DNA of 64,000 nt from Tubulanus polymorphus (Eukaryota; Nemertea; Palaeonemertea; Tubulaniformes; Tubulanidae): NCBI RefSeq assembly GCF_964204645.1, contig NC_134027.1, forward strand, positions 661,501 through 725,500, written 5' to 3'. Both the position numbers and the translations under genes were made by a program. Below the pieces are notes generated by a model. It was not told where the DNA came from, ran no database searches, and saw only the letters and a list, made by a program, of their open reading frames with translations. Position 1 is the stretch's first letter, and each line of letters begins with the position of its first letter. This document shows positions 43,681-56,455 of this stretch, one piece after another.

Positions 43681-44505
43681 GAACCGCAACTTAACAATAA
43701 ACCGGATCAACTTAATATAGTGCTGAGGACCAAAAATAAACAATAAACCCGACCAGTGTAATTCAGTGTCGAGAACCGCAGTTAAACGATGAACCCGACC
43801 AGTGTAATTCAGTGTTGAGAACCACAATTAAACGATGAACCAGACCAGTGTAATTCAGTGTCGAGAACCACAATTAAACGATGAACCTGACCAGTGTAAT
43901 TCAGTGTCGAGACCAACAATTAAACGATAAACCGGACCAGTGTAATTCAGTGTCGAGAACCTCAATTAAACGATGAACCCGACCAGTGTAATTCAGTGTC
44001 GAGAACCCCAATTAAAGGATGAACCGGACCAGTGTAATTCAGTGTCGAGACCAACAATTAAACGATAAACCCGACCAGTGTAATTCAGTGTCGAGAACCG
44101 CAATTAAAGGATGAACCCGACCAGTGTAATTCAGTGTCGAGACCAACAATTAAACGATAAACCAGACCAGTGTAATTCAGTGTCGAGAACCGCAATTAAA
44201 CGATGAACCCGACCAGTGTAATTCAGTGTCGAGAACCGCAATTAAAGGATGAACCGGACCAGTGTAATTCAGTGTCGAGACCAACAATTAAACGATAAAC
44301 CCGACCAGTGTAATTCAGTGTCGAGGACCACAATTAAACGATGAACCGGACCAGTGTAATTCAGTGCCGAGAACCACAATTAAATGATGAACCGGACCAG
44401 TGTAATTCAGTGTCCAGAGCCGCAGTTAAACAATGAACCGGACCAGTGTAATTCAGTGTCGAGAACCGCGATTAAACGATGAACCGGACCAGTGTAATTC
44501 AGTTT
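43680..44505. repeat. 46-bp satellite
   Basis: About 18 units, core ccagtgtaattcagtgtcga. Adjoins the last acceptor of the exon array, so it may form its terminal exon. Confidence 0.95.
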
Positions 44506-44689
44506 CGCAATAACCGCAATAAAACGATTATCTGGAGTTGTAATAGTGTTGTGTATTTGCGTAGTGGATCAAGTGGAAGGATTTTAAGTGTATTTGGTGA
44601 CTTTAATTCGTTCGCATCCAACAGAATCAACAAAGACATTACAAAAAACGACAAAAAATGATTGAATGTAAATGCATTGAATTTAGGTT

Positions 44690-45700
44690 TGATGATCAAG
44701 ATAATCACTGATCAAGATTGACAGTTATAATCCATAATTGTTGAACTTGATCAGAGATTTTCAAGATCGATTTTAAGGTGATTCAGAAGTTTAAATCTGA
44801 TGTTTTAATCTCTGGGACTCAGATATTAAATCAATAGATTTTTACTGCTGAATGATCTTCATGTACAGATGAGCTACAATTGTTCCTAGTGTGTTCTGTT
44901 AAGACTGATTAAAGGGTGGAAAAACTTGACTCAAATTCAAATTGAGTCAAGTTTTTCTAAGATAATCTCTGATCAAGATCGGCAGTTACCGGTATAATCC
45001 ATAATTGTTGAACTTGATTGGTGATATTCAAGATCTGTTTTAAGGTGATTCACAAGTTTAAATCTGATGTTTGAATCTCTGGGTTCCAGATATTAAATCA
45101 ATAGATTTTTACTGCTGAATGACCTTCGTGTTCAGATAAGCTACAATTGTTCCTAGTGTGTTCTGTTAAGAAAGGGTGGAAAAACTTGACCCAAATTCAA
45201 ATTGAGTCGAGTTTTTCCAAGATAATCTCTGATCAAGATCGGCAGTTATAATCCATAATTGTTGAACTTGATTGGAGATTTTCGAGAACTGTTTTTAAGG
45301 TGATTCAGAAGTGTGAATCTGATGTTTTAATCTCTGGGTTTCAGAGATTAAATAAATAGGTTTTTACTTCTGAATCACTTCGGGTTTAGGTAAGTTAAAG
45401 TGGTTCCTATTGTAATCTGTTAAACTGATTAAAGGGTGGAAAAACCTGATTCAAATTAATAATCTGAATCAAGTTTTCCAATGATAATCCGCGATCAAGT
45501 TCAGCAGTTATAATTCATAACTGTTGAACTCAATTCACAATTAAATGAACTGTTTTAAGGTGATTCAGAAGTATAAATCTGATGTTTTAATCTCTGGGTT
45601 TCAGAGATTAAATCAATAGGCTTTACTTCTGGATCACTGTTGGGTTTTGATAAGTTGTAAGTTGTTCCTATTGTTTAAATGAATTGGTAGAAATTCTATT
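44690..45700. repeat. Four ~255-bp tandem units with hairpins
   Basis: The first three units end in hairpins, aaaaacttgactcaa/ttgagtcaagttttt in the first two (near 44,930 and 45,185) and a diverged version near 45,440. Shared segment ataatccataattgttgaac. Confidence 0.85.
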
Positions 45701-46440
45701 TTTAGGTGACAGGTCAAATAGATTAGAGCAATAATTTATGCAGAGGTTGAATTAATTTAATGTTTAATATACCAAAGAATGGTTTATTGTGAAGATTTAA
45801 TTAAAATCTTAAATAAAGAGTTGTTCAATTTCATAAATGTTTTGTTTTCGATGAAGTTTTTTCATTTTCTGGATTTGAGGAATTTGACTTTAAACACATC
45901 AGTGGATTCAGCACAGTTCTGTGGACACAGTTTTGGGACCGAGACCTGGAGACACAGCTCAAGACCCAGTTACAAGTTCAACTGGACTCCATCCCAAAAA
46001 ACCCTGGGCCCTTCAAACCTTTAAGTAAGATGCTCACTTACAGATTCATAAAATTGACCCTTATTATCTTGTCATCTGCAGCACCATCTCAGAGGCTTAA
46101 ACCAAGAATTTCTTGTAATGTTCAACAAATGTGAATTATATTAAGTAATTTTTGAGATCGACTTACACCTGAGTTTTTTCTAAATCACAGTCTACTTATT
46201 TCATAGTCATCCACGATTTCATAGCTCTCTAACTATTCAACCCTTTCCCTGATGGGCCCTGGCCCCAATTGCTGAACCCAGTTCTTCAAGTCTAATTTCT
46301 GGGTTTAGTGGTTTATCAGGAAATTATTGGATTAATTGGAAATATATCTAACAGTCATAATAAAGTTTGAAATTAATCATTTGACATATCGTAATTGATT
46401 TTGTTCGCCACAACGCCTTTCTCAGCAGGATTATAGCATT
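45701..46440. other. No convincing gene
   Basis: An 81-codon frame at 45,779-46,024 has no splice or compositional support. Confidence 0.4.
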
Positions 46441-46558
46441 TTACTTTCTATGGGTTTTTTAAAGGTAAGTTTTCAAAGGACAGAATGTCCGAATATACGT
46501 CCGGATCCGCCTTTATATGCCTCAATCCGATTCTGCTCATTTGCATATATTTTCAGCA

Positions 46559-46691
46559 AGTGGAAATCCCCGAATTCCAAGATGGCGGCGACCATGATAT
46601 ATCAAATAACAACTATTTTGGGCCAAATCAACGCTTTCTCAAGCTCAATATGAGTTTTCCCGAGTGCAAATGTAACTTAAAGAGAAAATAA
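46559..46691 (+). CDS. Candidate terminal exon
   Basis: Acceptor catatattttcag at 46,546-46,558, then QVEIPEFQDGGDHDISNNNY and a basic Cys-containing tail to TAA. Also contains aagatggcggc, so it may equally be a YY1-type promoter site. Unknown function. Confidence 0.3.
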
Positions 46692-47649
46692 TCCTGTTGG
46701 TTAGTTATATTTTTGATAATTGAATTTATTTGCAAAGTTAAAGTGAAGTTCCAATGACAGATAGAAACGTTGAAAGACTGGGGTAGATTGAAACATGCCC
46801 TAGCCACTGGCCACTATCATATGAACAGTCCTAAACGTTTTGATCCAACTGCACCAGTTGAGGTCACCGACTGTGTGGCCCTTATTTAACAATAATGTGT
46901 ACATATAAGCACAAGGGCCCCCAAACTGCAGTTGCTCTGTTGGTTTTAAATCTGTATATAGTCTTAGTCATTTTTGATCTTATCATCTGTTCTCCACCTT
47001 TTTGAGTGTGAGAGTTTTATGAACTGTTGTGAAGATTGAGGAAGTCGATAGAAAGAGATGAAAATTGTCAAAGTTGTTATCATGAAAATGACTGAGCTTA
47101 CTATGTACAGTATATACGACCCAGAGGGACATGGCTTATTATGAGAAACATTGAGGTTTTCATGAAAGTTCATGAATTTTGCATGAAAGTACAATGTTGG
47201 AAAATATATCCCCTATGTCACACTCCCTGATTCTTTTTCATTGCCCTCATTTCTCTGAAAGGCCCTTCAACTGAATCAGTCTCCAGTCGAAAAGGTTCCT
47301 CTTATAAGTTCAATTGTCTATAACTGATGATGTGATGTGAAGAGTCTACAATTGAACAAATACCGCATTGAAATCAAATCTTCTCTATTTCAGGCATTAC
47401 TTCTGGCATAAAACACTATTCAAGCAATGTAGGAGCATTTATAGGCGCAGCAGGAAGGAGGAGTTCAGGAGCAGCATCATATAGGAGTTGCACAGGAGCA
47501 GCATCATAGGAGTAGTGCAGGAGCAGTGAGAGCTTCATAGGAGCAGCAAGACCAGCATCATAGATAGGAACAGTAGCTGAAGGAATGAAACAAGATAAGT
47601 AGCATTTGAAATATAGAAAATAGAAAAGCTGTAGAATGTTTTCTATTGT

Positions 47650-50600
47650 AAAAATATTTTCAAATTCAGTCTGATTTGTGCCAGATTGTAACTGTAGAAG
47701 TTTCACTCATTGTTTCAGTCTAATTGAGATGTGGCTGGTGTACATGTATCACTGACTGTGTAACACTGCAGTCATTTCTTCAATTATTCCTCCTCAGTTG
47801 GAAGAATGTTTGTTCTCTTATCTTCATTAGCGATAAGAATCAATCCCATCCGTCTAACAACAGCATCGTAACATTTCCACTTATCTAATCCTAGAGGGAA
47901 TGAGTAGTATGAGGTTTGGGTATGGAGTGGGGCAGGGTAAGGTGTAGTTGACAGTTAGGGTAGGATAGGGTAATGTGGTGAGGTAAGGTCGGTTTGATGA
48001 TGCAGGGTTATTTGATGTGGTTGGATTCGATGATGAGTTTGATATGGAACTGGTCGAGGTGGGTGTTTGTGGTAGTGTACGGTGTGTATGTTCGGAGGGT
48101 GTATGATAACTGATTGAAAGGTTGCTGTTAGAGGTCAGTGCAGTAGTGATGCTGGTATAGTTTGTGTAAGGTAGGCGTCGGTGTACCGGCTTAAGTATAG
48201 GGTAAGGCATGGTCAGAGTAATGTTACCGTAGAGGAAAAGTTATGTGGGGAAGGGTGTTTTTGTTTTCAGCCCACTTGAGACTTAAGTCTCAGCGGGCCG
48301 TTGCATTTTCTTTTCATCCGTTGTCCGTTTGTGCATCCGCAGACGGAATACAGTTAATTTTGGAGGTTTTTAAGTTTTCCAACGCCACTGCACATGTTCT
48401 CCAGGGGGTGTTGAGTATAGAATTTTCAGATTGTCAGGAATTTCACCAAGTGTGCATGGTGTCCCTGGACTCCCCAATTTTGAAATTAGGGTGAATTCTG
48501 TAGAATTCTAATGATTGGTTAAATGGGCATCACTCTTTATTGGAATTCTGTGCTTAAAATATTGAATATGAAAGTAAGAACAGACGTCGTAGCTGTCACT
48601 GTGGACAGTGAATCTATTTCTGATTTGTGTGGATGTGATGGCGCAGGTGGTGGCCATAACTTCGAGGTCACCTCTTAATCATTACATGTCCTTAGATGGA
48701 TAGGACACAAGGGTAAATGAAAACATTCTTTAGGTTACTGCCAGGTTTTAGGGTATCGTACCAAGCCTTACCTTCCCGACCTCCTTCCCGCGCTAGCTAT
48801 TCCAAAATCTCTATATGAGATACATCGATAACGATGCTACTGAAGATTGAATTCATCGATTCATTTTGGAATTGAAACTTGTTTCATGGAACAAATGGTG
48901 CTGCAAATAAACAATATCATCAAACAATGATTCTGATTGACTATAGTGAACTGCTGCCCTACTACTGGTTTTAAAAGCACTGATTGAGATAGATTCAAAC
49001 CCAGTTCGATTACTTATTTCCGAACACTTACTGCCGGTTGGTACTGGTACATAGCCAGGAGAGACAGCCATAAGAAAAAGAAAGAAAATGAAGAACATGA
49101 AGAGTGGGGGGTTTAGTCCACTGTCTGCCTAGCGGGTAGGCAGTGGTCTATTACTACCTCGACTCAAAAAAAAGGTGAGCTTAAAGCCACCAAGCACAAA
49201 AGTGGGGTCCGAAGGGTAGTCCTCTGCTGGCTTAGAGGGCAGGCATTGGTCTATTCTTACCTCACGTGCTTAAAAATGTTCACAAAAATGGCTATTAAGA
49301 GAGAGAGAGTGAGAGAGAGGAGGTGCTAAGTTTCCTGTACTTGACTGGGTGTAAAGTGATCAATAATGGAAATCATTTACGGTAAACCTTGAGTTTACTA
49401 ACAATGTATTTTGGGTTCAGAGTCTATTTCCCAACAGTTTGCTGTTCACAAGCTGGTAGTAGGGTAAAAACTACCGGTATTCAGAGATTTGTGAATCAGA
49501 AGTTTTGCCATCATTTGCTTCATGAATCATTCACTTGTTAAAATGAATGATGTGACACACATGTAAAATACTGTTACTGATTTATCATTTTTGATGGTGT
49601 CTTGATATTCGACATCTTGCAGGTATCGTCTCCTAGTATTTCACATAGAATTGAGGAGTAGTTTGAGTGAATGGGAGGCATGGAGAGATTGGGCTCAAGA
49701 TATCTCACTCGTTTGTTTAGGTTTAGTTTGGGATCATCTTATTCAGCTTCAGTGTATATAATACATCCTCGACTACTTTTCAACTAGTAGTTCATCGTAG
49801 GTTTTTGACATCACATCCATAGCTCCTTCCACTACTCGTGAATTTACAATTCATTCCTTTCCGATGATGCTATTTATGATGGAATGTGTTAAAGTAGATG
49901 TCTATGTGTTTTCATCTTTTGGTAAATCGTGAAAAATTCTGGCTAATTTGAATCGAAAGCCATTGATTATTATCTTGCGCGGTAATGATGGAAAAATTCA
50001 AAATGCGAATAGCTGTGTGGAATAAGAGAATGTGTTAAAAGGATTTGAGACATTGAGATGTGTAAAGAGAGACTGATTACACCTGTACTGTCCTAGCCCC
50101 TCCCCAGGCAGTCACCACCTCGCCCCAACCAATTTTACCAAATCACCCTCACCTCAACAACATCAAAATCCCTTTCACTTTTCCTCTACCATTATTTTTA
50201 CCATGCCGGCTACCTTATCCCTAACCCTGCAAACCACACTCTACTCTACACAAACCATACCAACATCACAACTGTACCGTCCTCCAGCACCAACCTTTCT
50301 TCATTGTCAGACACCTCTCTAACTATACATCGTACACTACCACGTACACCCACCTCGACCGGTTCTATAACAAGCTGATCATCTAATCCAGCCATATCAA
50401 ACAACCCTGCATCATCCAACCTGACCTTACCTTACCACAATACCCTATCCTCCCCTAACATGTCAATCACACCATTCCCTTTTCCATTCCATTCCCAAGC
50501 GCCATACTACTCATTCCCTCTATGATTGAATAAGATAGAAATGTTACAATGTTGTAGTTAGACGGATGGGATTGATTTTCTTTGCTAATGAAGATGAGAG

Positions 50601-50770
50601 ATCAAACATTCTTCTAACTGAGGAGGAATAAGTGAACAAACTACAGCGGTGTTACACACTCAATGTTACATGTACATCAGTTATATCTCAATTAGACTGA
50701 AACAATGAGTGAAACTTCTACAGTTACAATCTGACACAAATCAGACTGTGTCAGAAAACATTTTTACATT
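47650..50770. repeat. Diverged inverted repeat, arms ~600 bp, spacer ~1.9 kb
   Basis: 47,650-48,245 is matched inverted by about 50,150-50,770 (e.g. gtaactgtagaagtttcact and its complement). Arms include low-complexity gtaggg-type sequence and appear roughly three-quarters identical. Could be an old long-TIR transposon; the spacer shows no transposase-like frame. Confidence 0.65.
48246..50150. other. Spacer of the inverted repeat
   Basis: Contains a 16-bp palindrome tgagacttaagtctca (about 48,278), an 83-codon frame without support, a short duplicated ctctgc/tggcttaga region (49,110-49,260) and a GA microsatellite (about 49,300). No supported gene. Confidence 0.5.
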
Positions 50771-51024
50771 AGCTCCACGTGCTGAGTGGATGATAGACAT
50801 CATGAGACTCATCAAATTTTGAGAAATTAGTTTAATTGAAAAATTAATCTAAGCAATGTCTGTTTTTGCATTTCAGAGGTTGATGTTACCTGAACATGCA
50901 GTTCTGAGCTGACTCCAGATCAGGTGAGCATGTATGCAGTGAAATTGGATAAAATCATGAGATTTTCCAAGAGCTCTTATTATTGGAATTTTGTCTCTAA
51001 TAGCCCTTGATCCAAGTGCTGCCC

Positions 51025-51178
51025 TGTGAGACACTGTCTGGTGAACTCAACATCCAAGTGCTGCAGAATCTACCCCCAGTGAGACACTGTCTGGTGAACT
51101 CAACATCCAAGTGCTGCAGAATCTACCCCCAGTGAGACACTGTCTGGTGAACTCAACATCCAAGTGCTGCAGAATCTA
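51025..51178. repeat. 54-bp satellite, first block
   Basis: Three units of gagacactgtctggtgaact type. Confidence 0.95.
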
Positions 51179-52354
51179 GGTTTGAATTCTCTTAGATTTT
51201 TTAAACCTAAAATTCTAAGATATTCTGTGAAGACAACAATTTGACCAGTTGTCCTTTTGACTGCATGTTTTGAGTGATTTCCAATTAGCTACATGATTCA
51301 ATGTGTGGTTGTCAAATGGCTCAATATTTCCCAAACCATTTTCTAATTTATAACTGTCAAAATTCATTTGTTCAATCATGAGGTCTAGAATTGGTTTTCA
51401 TTGAATACATGAAATCCAGATATTTTATTTGTTGATTTCAAAATTATTTATTTCGCCGATTCCTTTCTAATCTCACTTTGGCAACTCATTCTGAATCAGC
51501 GACGGAAGGTGACAAACTGGTCACATCGAAATACGCTGTGCTCGGTGCCTCGGGATCCGAACCGAAACCTGACCGCACGTATAAATTCAATTGAATCCAT
51601 TCGGGTTCTTCCTTTTCTTAGTTAAACTTGTTTCTGTGGTTGCGAGACGGCGGGAAGAAAAATAGCGGTGGCGGTAAGGGGGGTGGTAGCCCTTTAAGTG
51701 AATATGCTCGGTGACAGGGATGGCGAAAGGCCACCCGGGGAGGACGATAGCATGAGGGCATCGGACGCTCCTTTACTGAACCGCGGACTCTGGGGCCCGA
51801 GAGTATCGTGTGTATGATCACTTACTCGATAGGGTAGTCATGTGCATCAAGAGATACGGGCATTTCTATCCTAGCCTCAGTTGTCTGCGGGGACGCACCT
51901 TAAAACAGTTTGAAAAAATCACCTCGAACATGTTTAAGCATAATTCACGGGCGCAAAAAAGAATAAACAGAAAGAAAGAAAGAGGTGTCGGTCGTTTTTA
52001 TAAACCACTAGGGGCGAGTTAAGCTTAGACGAGGAATTTGGCATCTTAGAAATATATTCGAAATTCCTAGGTTTTAATGGAGAATTCAGCAGGTAAAATA
52101 TTTGAGTATTTTATGTGATTCAATTCTAAATTGTAACCTCATCGTGCAATGTATTTTATTGGAATGAACTTAAACATGCAGGCTGGACTTTCACGTGATG
52201 CTTTGAAATATAGATTCAGGAACATTGACAATTCCTGATTTGAAGCACATGTTTTTACCACAAAGCAGTTAAACTTTACTCTATCTACTGTATGATTACA
52301 TTCTAACATGTATTTCTTTCCATTATTTTTCTATCATTCATGCCGAGATCATCT
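51179..52354. other. GC-rich ORF-bearing segment between two satellite blocks
   Basis: Between two blocks of the same satellite. A frame ending at about 51,593 reads SATEGDKLVTSKYAVLGASG. From 51,640 to 52,022 the sequence is much more GC-rich and holds two plus frames in different registers that meet near 51,790-51,810. The second runs to 52,022 with a Lys/Arg-rich end (AQKRINRKKERGVGRFYK). It may be a decayed foreign or transferred gene; origin not recognised. Confidence 0.4.
51810..52022 (+). CDS. Unrecognised basic ORF in the GC-rich segment
   Basis: 70 codons from GTG (first ATG 11 codons later), ending in TAA. Strongly basic C-terminus. The frame is open a further ten codons upstream. 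No splice sites or promoter evident. Confidence 0.3.
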   Translation: MYDHLLDRVVMCIKRYGHFYPSLSCLRGRTLKQFEKITSNMFKHNSRAQKRINRKKERGVGRFYKPLGAS

Positions 52355-52870
52355 ACTCCCAGTGAGAACTGTCTGGTGAACTCAACATCCAAGTGCTGCA
52401 GAATCTACCTCCAGTGATACACTGTCTGGTGAACTCAACATCCAAGTGCTGCAGAATCTACCCCCAGTGAGACACTGTCTGGTGAACTCAACATCCAAGT
52501 GCTGCAGAATCTACCCCCAGTGAGACACTGTCTGGTGAACTCAACATCCAAGTGCTGCAGAATCTACCTCCAGTGAGACACTGTCTGGTGAACTCAACAT
52601 CCAAGTGCTACAGAATCTACCCCCAGTGAGACACTGTCTGGTGAACTCAACATCCAAGTGCTGCAGAATCTACCCCCAGTGAGACACTGTCTGGTGAACT
52701 CAACATCCAAGTGCTGCAGAATCTACCCCCAGTGAGACACTGTCTGGTGAACTCAACATCCAAGTGCTGCAGAATCTACCCCCAGTGAGACACTGTCTGG
52801 TGAACTCAACATCCAAGTGCTGCAGAATCTACCTCCAGTGAGACACTGTCTGGTGAACTCAACATCCAAG
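52355..52870. repeat. 54-bp satellite, second block
   Basis: About 9-10 units, the same sequence as 51,025-51,178. Confidence 0.95.
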
Positions 52871-52899
52871 GAGATGATCTGTTAATTAGACTCATGGTT

Positions 52900-55090
52900 G
52901 TGCTGGCTACTGATATGGGAGGTATGTATCCTATCTGGAGCCAATTTCACTTTGATTCCAACAACTAATTTCTTATGATTCTCCATTTCATTTTCCATTA
53001 GAAGGAACTGTGTTATTATGATTTGTCTGAGTGTCCGTTAATGTTAGTTGAACTGTAACTCAGAGAAGTGAACCGTGGATGTTATAACTCCACAGATGTC
53101 ATGTATGTATCAGGACAACTTTCATTATCAATGAATATATGTTTTATTTTTTCATAATCTATGAAATAGATGTCATTGAATCTGTTATTTTCATTTCAGT
53201 GTCCTAAGTTTAACTGTAAAGGATAGAACCGATAGCTGAATTGAATTCAACTCCTCCGGCAATGTTTGAGTCAGCTTCAGATATGAGTGGTATGTGTGTA
53301 TGGAGACGAATTCAATTTGTGAGAATCTGTGAGATATAAATTTTACAATGTAGAATTTGTTATTCTCATTTCAGTGTCCATCAATATTAAGCTGAACTGA
53401 TGCAGAATGAACTTATAGATAATGAACTGAATTGCTGGAGTCAGCTACTACTGGTGTGTGGTATGTGTTTGGAGCCAGAAATTTAACAATGACTTCATAA
53501 TTTCCTGTAATATAATCTCAGAGCTGCCAACTGTTACTGATTTTCAGTATTTGTAACGATTTTGTTACGAGAAATACTGATTTAGTTAATTCACATTTTG
53601 ATGAAATGTTACTGAAAAAAGCTCAATTTGTTGGTTATAACACTTTTCAGGGGTTGGCAGCCCTGTAATCTGATAAATAGATGTAATAAACAGATTGTTC
53701 TCATTTCAGTGTCCGATCAATGTTAGTTACACTATAAGGAATAGACCCAGTAGCTGAATTGAACTGAACTGATCCACAGTGAATATTTGAGTCACCTTCA
53801 GATATTAGTGGTATGTCTGTATGCAGACAAAATTCTATTTTAACAACTGAGTTTGTGTTTTAAATCTTTGAAATAAGTAGGCCTATAATATCATTGAATC
53901 TGTTATTTTCATTTCAGTGTTTGTCATTATAAGCTGAACTGGTAAATAATTAACGTACAAACTCCACTGGTTGAGTCACCTACAGACACATGGTATGTGT
54001 ATAGAGATTAATTCAATGAATCTGAAATACTTTGTTTCTTAGTTATAAATGATTTTCCATTTTTTATTTATCTGTTAGGAGATGAACTGAACAAATCAAC
54101 AGTTCGAATTCTGTATCAATAAGTGGTATGTATGAAAATAGAATTTCAACAACTTATTTCATAATTTCCTGCAATAGAATCTGATAAATAATTGCCATTG
54201 AATCCGTTGTTTTCATTTCAGTGTCAATCATTGTTCGTTGAACTGTAAAGAATGAATGAACCAACATCTTATTTGAACTGAACTCTACAGTCCATGGTTG
54301 AATCTATAGCTATAGACATACAGTACGTGGTGTGTGTGTATGGAGGCAATTTCAATTTAATTGAAACACTTGTTTCATTATAATTATTAATGATTATTAT
54401 GATTATCCATTTTGTTTTAATCTGTTTAGGAGAAACCTGAACCAAGGATGTTATATTGCCACAGATATCATGTATGTATCAACGTCTTTCTGTTTTATTC
54501 CGTTTCTGTTCTGCAGAAGAATCTGAGATGATTATAATGTTATGGACTGAATGTGTTTTCCATTTTAGTTTCCATCAATGTTAGTTGAACTGTAACTGAT
54601 AGAAGAGAACCATGGACGTTATAACTCCCCACAGATGTCGTGTATGTATCTGTAGAGGAATCTTTGAGAGATAGATTTTATAGAATCTGTTATTTTCAGT
54701 GTTGGTCAATGTTAGTTGAACTGTAATGAGTAAAACCAGTAGTTACTTCACAGTCAATGGTTTAGTCAGTAACAATGTATGTGATGTGGTTTGTGTGTAT
54801 GGAGACAATGTCATTATTTTCATTAATTATTTGTTAGGCAATGACCACATGGGATGACCGATTACTAGTAGATGACCAGGGTTGACCAATTGCCAGATGG
54901 CCAATTGCCAGAAATGATCAGGGAACAGTCAACATGTATGTATCGAGACAATTTTCTGTTGTTATGAGGAATCTCATAGAATCTGTTATTTTTATTTCAG
55001 TGTCCGTCATCATGAGTTGAAACGAATATCTGATTTGAAGTGAACTCTGCAGTCATTCAACAGTTGAGGAGCCCTTACACATATATAAGT
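52900..55090 (+). repeat. Second tandem array of exon/intron-like modules
   Basis: About nine diverged units of roughly 150-350 bp. Each has an acceptor such as ttattttcatttcag followed by tgtccatcaatgttagttga-like sequence and a donor gtatgtgtgtatgga. Acceptors lie near 53,001, 53,199, 53,374, 53,709, 53,918, 54,222, 54,569, 54,699 and 55,000. All three frames of the exons checked contain stops, so a noncoding transcript is more likely than a protein. Confidence 0.65.
53521..53667. mobile_element. MITE with CAGAGCTGCCAAC ends, copy 1
   Basis: Ends cagagctgccaac and gttggcagccctg; flanked by taatct on both sides (6-bp target duplication). Inserted in the exon/intron-like array. Confidence 0.75.
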
Positions 55091-55194
55091 TACGTATTAG
55101 TGATATTTACCACTGACAGACAATTAAAACAACTTGTATTATAATGATTTGCTGTTTGTGAATGAACTTGAGAACAGTCGCTACTCCTTAATGC

Positions 55195-55350
55195 TATCAG
55201 TTACAGCCACCTTTTGATAGAATCTCTGTCTAAACCTCTTGCATGATCATCTCTATCTCAATTATAATATAATAAATACTAATCCTTCATTTTAACTCTC
55301 TTCTATTCTAATACATTGTATGAGTCAAAAGATGGTTGTCACTGATAGAA
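55195..55350. mobile_element. Foldback element with gccacctttcga-type ends, copy 1
   Basis: cagttacagccaccttttga and tcaaaagatggttgtcactg are imperfect inverted repeats. The 75-codon frame at 55,320 starts inside it. Confidence 0.55.
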
Positions 55351-55359
55351 TTAGGGACG

Positions 55360-56340
55360 CTATACAGCTGGCTAATTGTCATAATCTAAACCCTTTTTGT
55401 GTTCACTGCATACTCTGTGACCCTCCACTTCAATGCATTTTAATTGATTCAATTGCACCAACTTTTTATTTTTTTTTTCATGTCAGCGTCAATCGTTTTT
55501 ACCTGCTGCAGGTAGAAATGAATCCACTGCTTGAGTGGCTATAAAAGTCGGTGGTGAAGACAAGTACACTCAATTGGAGACAATAATTTCTTTGAGATCT
55601 GACAGTGGTGGAATTGTAACATTTTAATATATAAGGGGCACATCTAGAAAATTGGAAGACACGTTTTAATTGATATCTGTTATTTTACGTGTTTCAGCTT
55701 CGAGTTTTCAGCTTCAAGTTTATCTGAGTTCTACCAAATGAGATTATTCACCCATGAAGACTCGACTGATTCATACCCACATAAGGTAGTTGTACTTTCA
55801 TTTTTATTAAACATTTCAATAATTAAAATTGACGCTATTAAGAAGAAAAAAGAAATTCATAAATTGCATTATTTAAAGTACTTTGATTTAAAAACCTATT
55901 CATAAATAACAATGCGGTACCGCTGCATAACAGATGGCACCACTATACGGTCGTTGGTACTACTAGACTGGTTACCTGTATAATAAGTACAATACAATGA
56001 ATTTTATTCGCACGGTGACGGGTGTATTGGCATTGAAGCGCTCACTTATAATTCTATTGTAGTGAATGTAGACCCAGAAAACCACGAAGGCTGCATTACG
56101 ATTGCACCTTACACACAGGGCCACCTTCGGTTATCGGAGTCAGTCGACTTATAGTAGTCCCGGAACTCGGGTGCCGAGTAACTCATGTCAAATGTCGGAA
56201 CTATATTCCGGAAATAGTTCGAAAATCAAGCGCATTCGGTTATTAGTTCCAACCACTAGTCGACTAGCTACCGATTACCAAATTTGGCCCAGCCTGTCTA
56301 ACTCTGGATTCGCAACTGGCAACCGAGTTAAGTGCTTCTC
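55360..56340. other. No convincing gene
   Basis: Scattered short frames, including 56,102-56,446 (114 codons), which runs through the hairpin at 56,357 and lacks other support. Confidence 0.4.
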
Positions 56341-56356
56341 GCTAGCCAGGTTGCCG

Positions 56357-56455
56357 CTAAGCGGCCACCAGTCTATAATATTAACCCAATCACACGTTGT
56401 TTGTCACTCGCTGATTCGCTACGCATCTGATTGGCTAGATATATAGACTGGTGGC
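56357..56455. other. Hairpin with gcggccaccagtctata arms
   Basis: gcggccaccagtctata and tatagactggtggccgc form a near-perfect stem around a loop of about 65 nt containing two CCAAT-type motifs. Confidence 0.8.

Noticed and set aside
47881-48210. 109-codon Thr/Ser/Pro-rich reverse ORF
   Set aside because: Low-complexity gtaggg-type sequence within the inverted-repeat arm; the frame is not kept in the other arm.
51640-51800. Structured RNA gene (RNase P, SRP or similar) in the GC-rich block
   Set aside because: Compared by eye with conserved cores of these RNAs and no match found; left as unknown.
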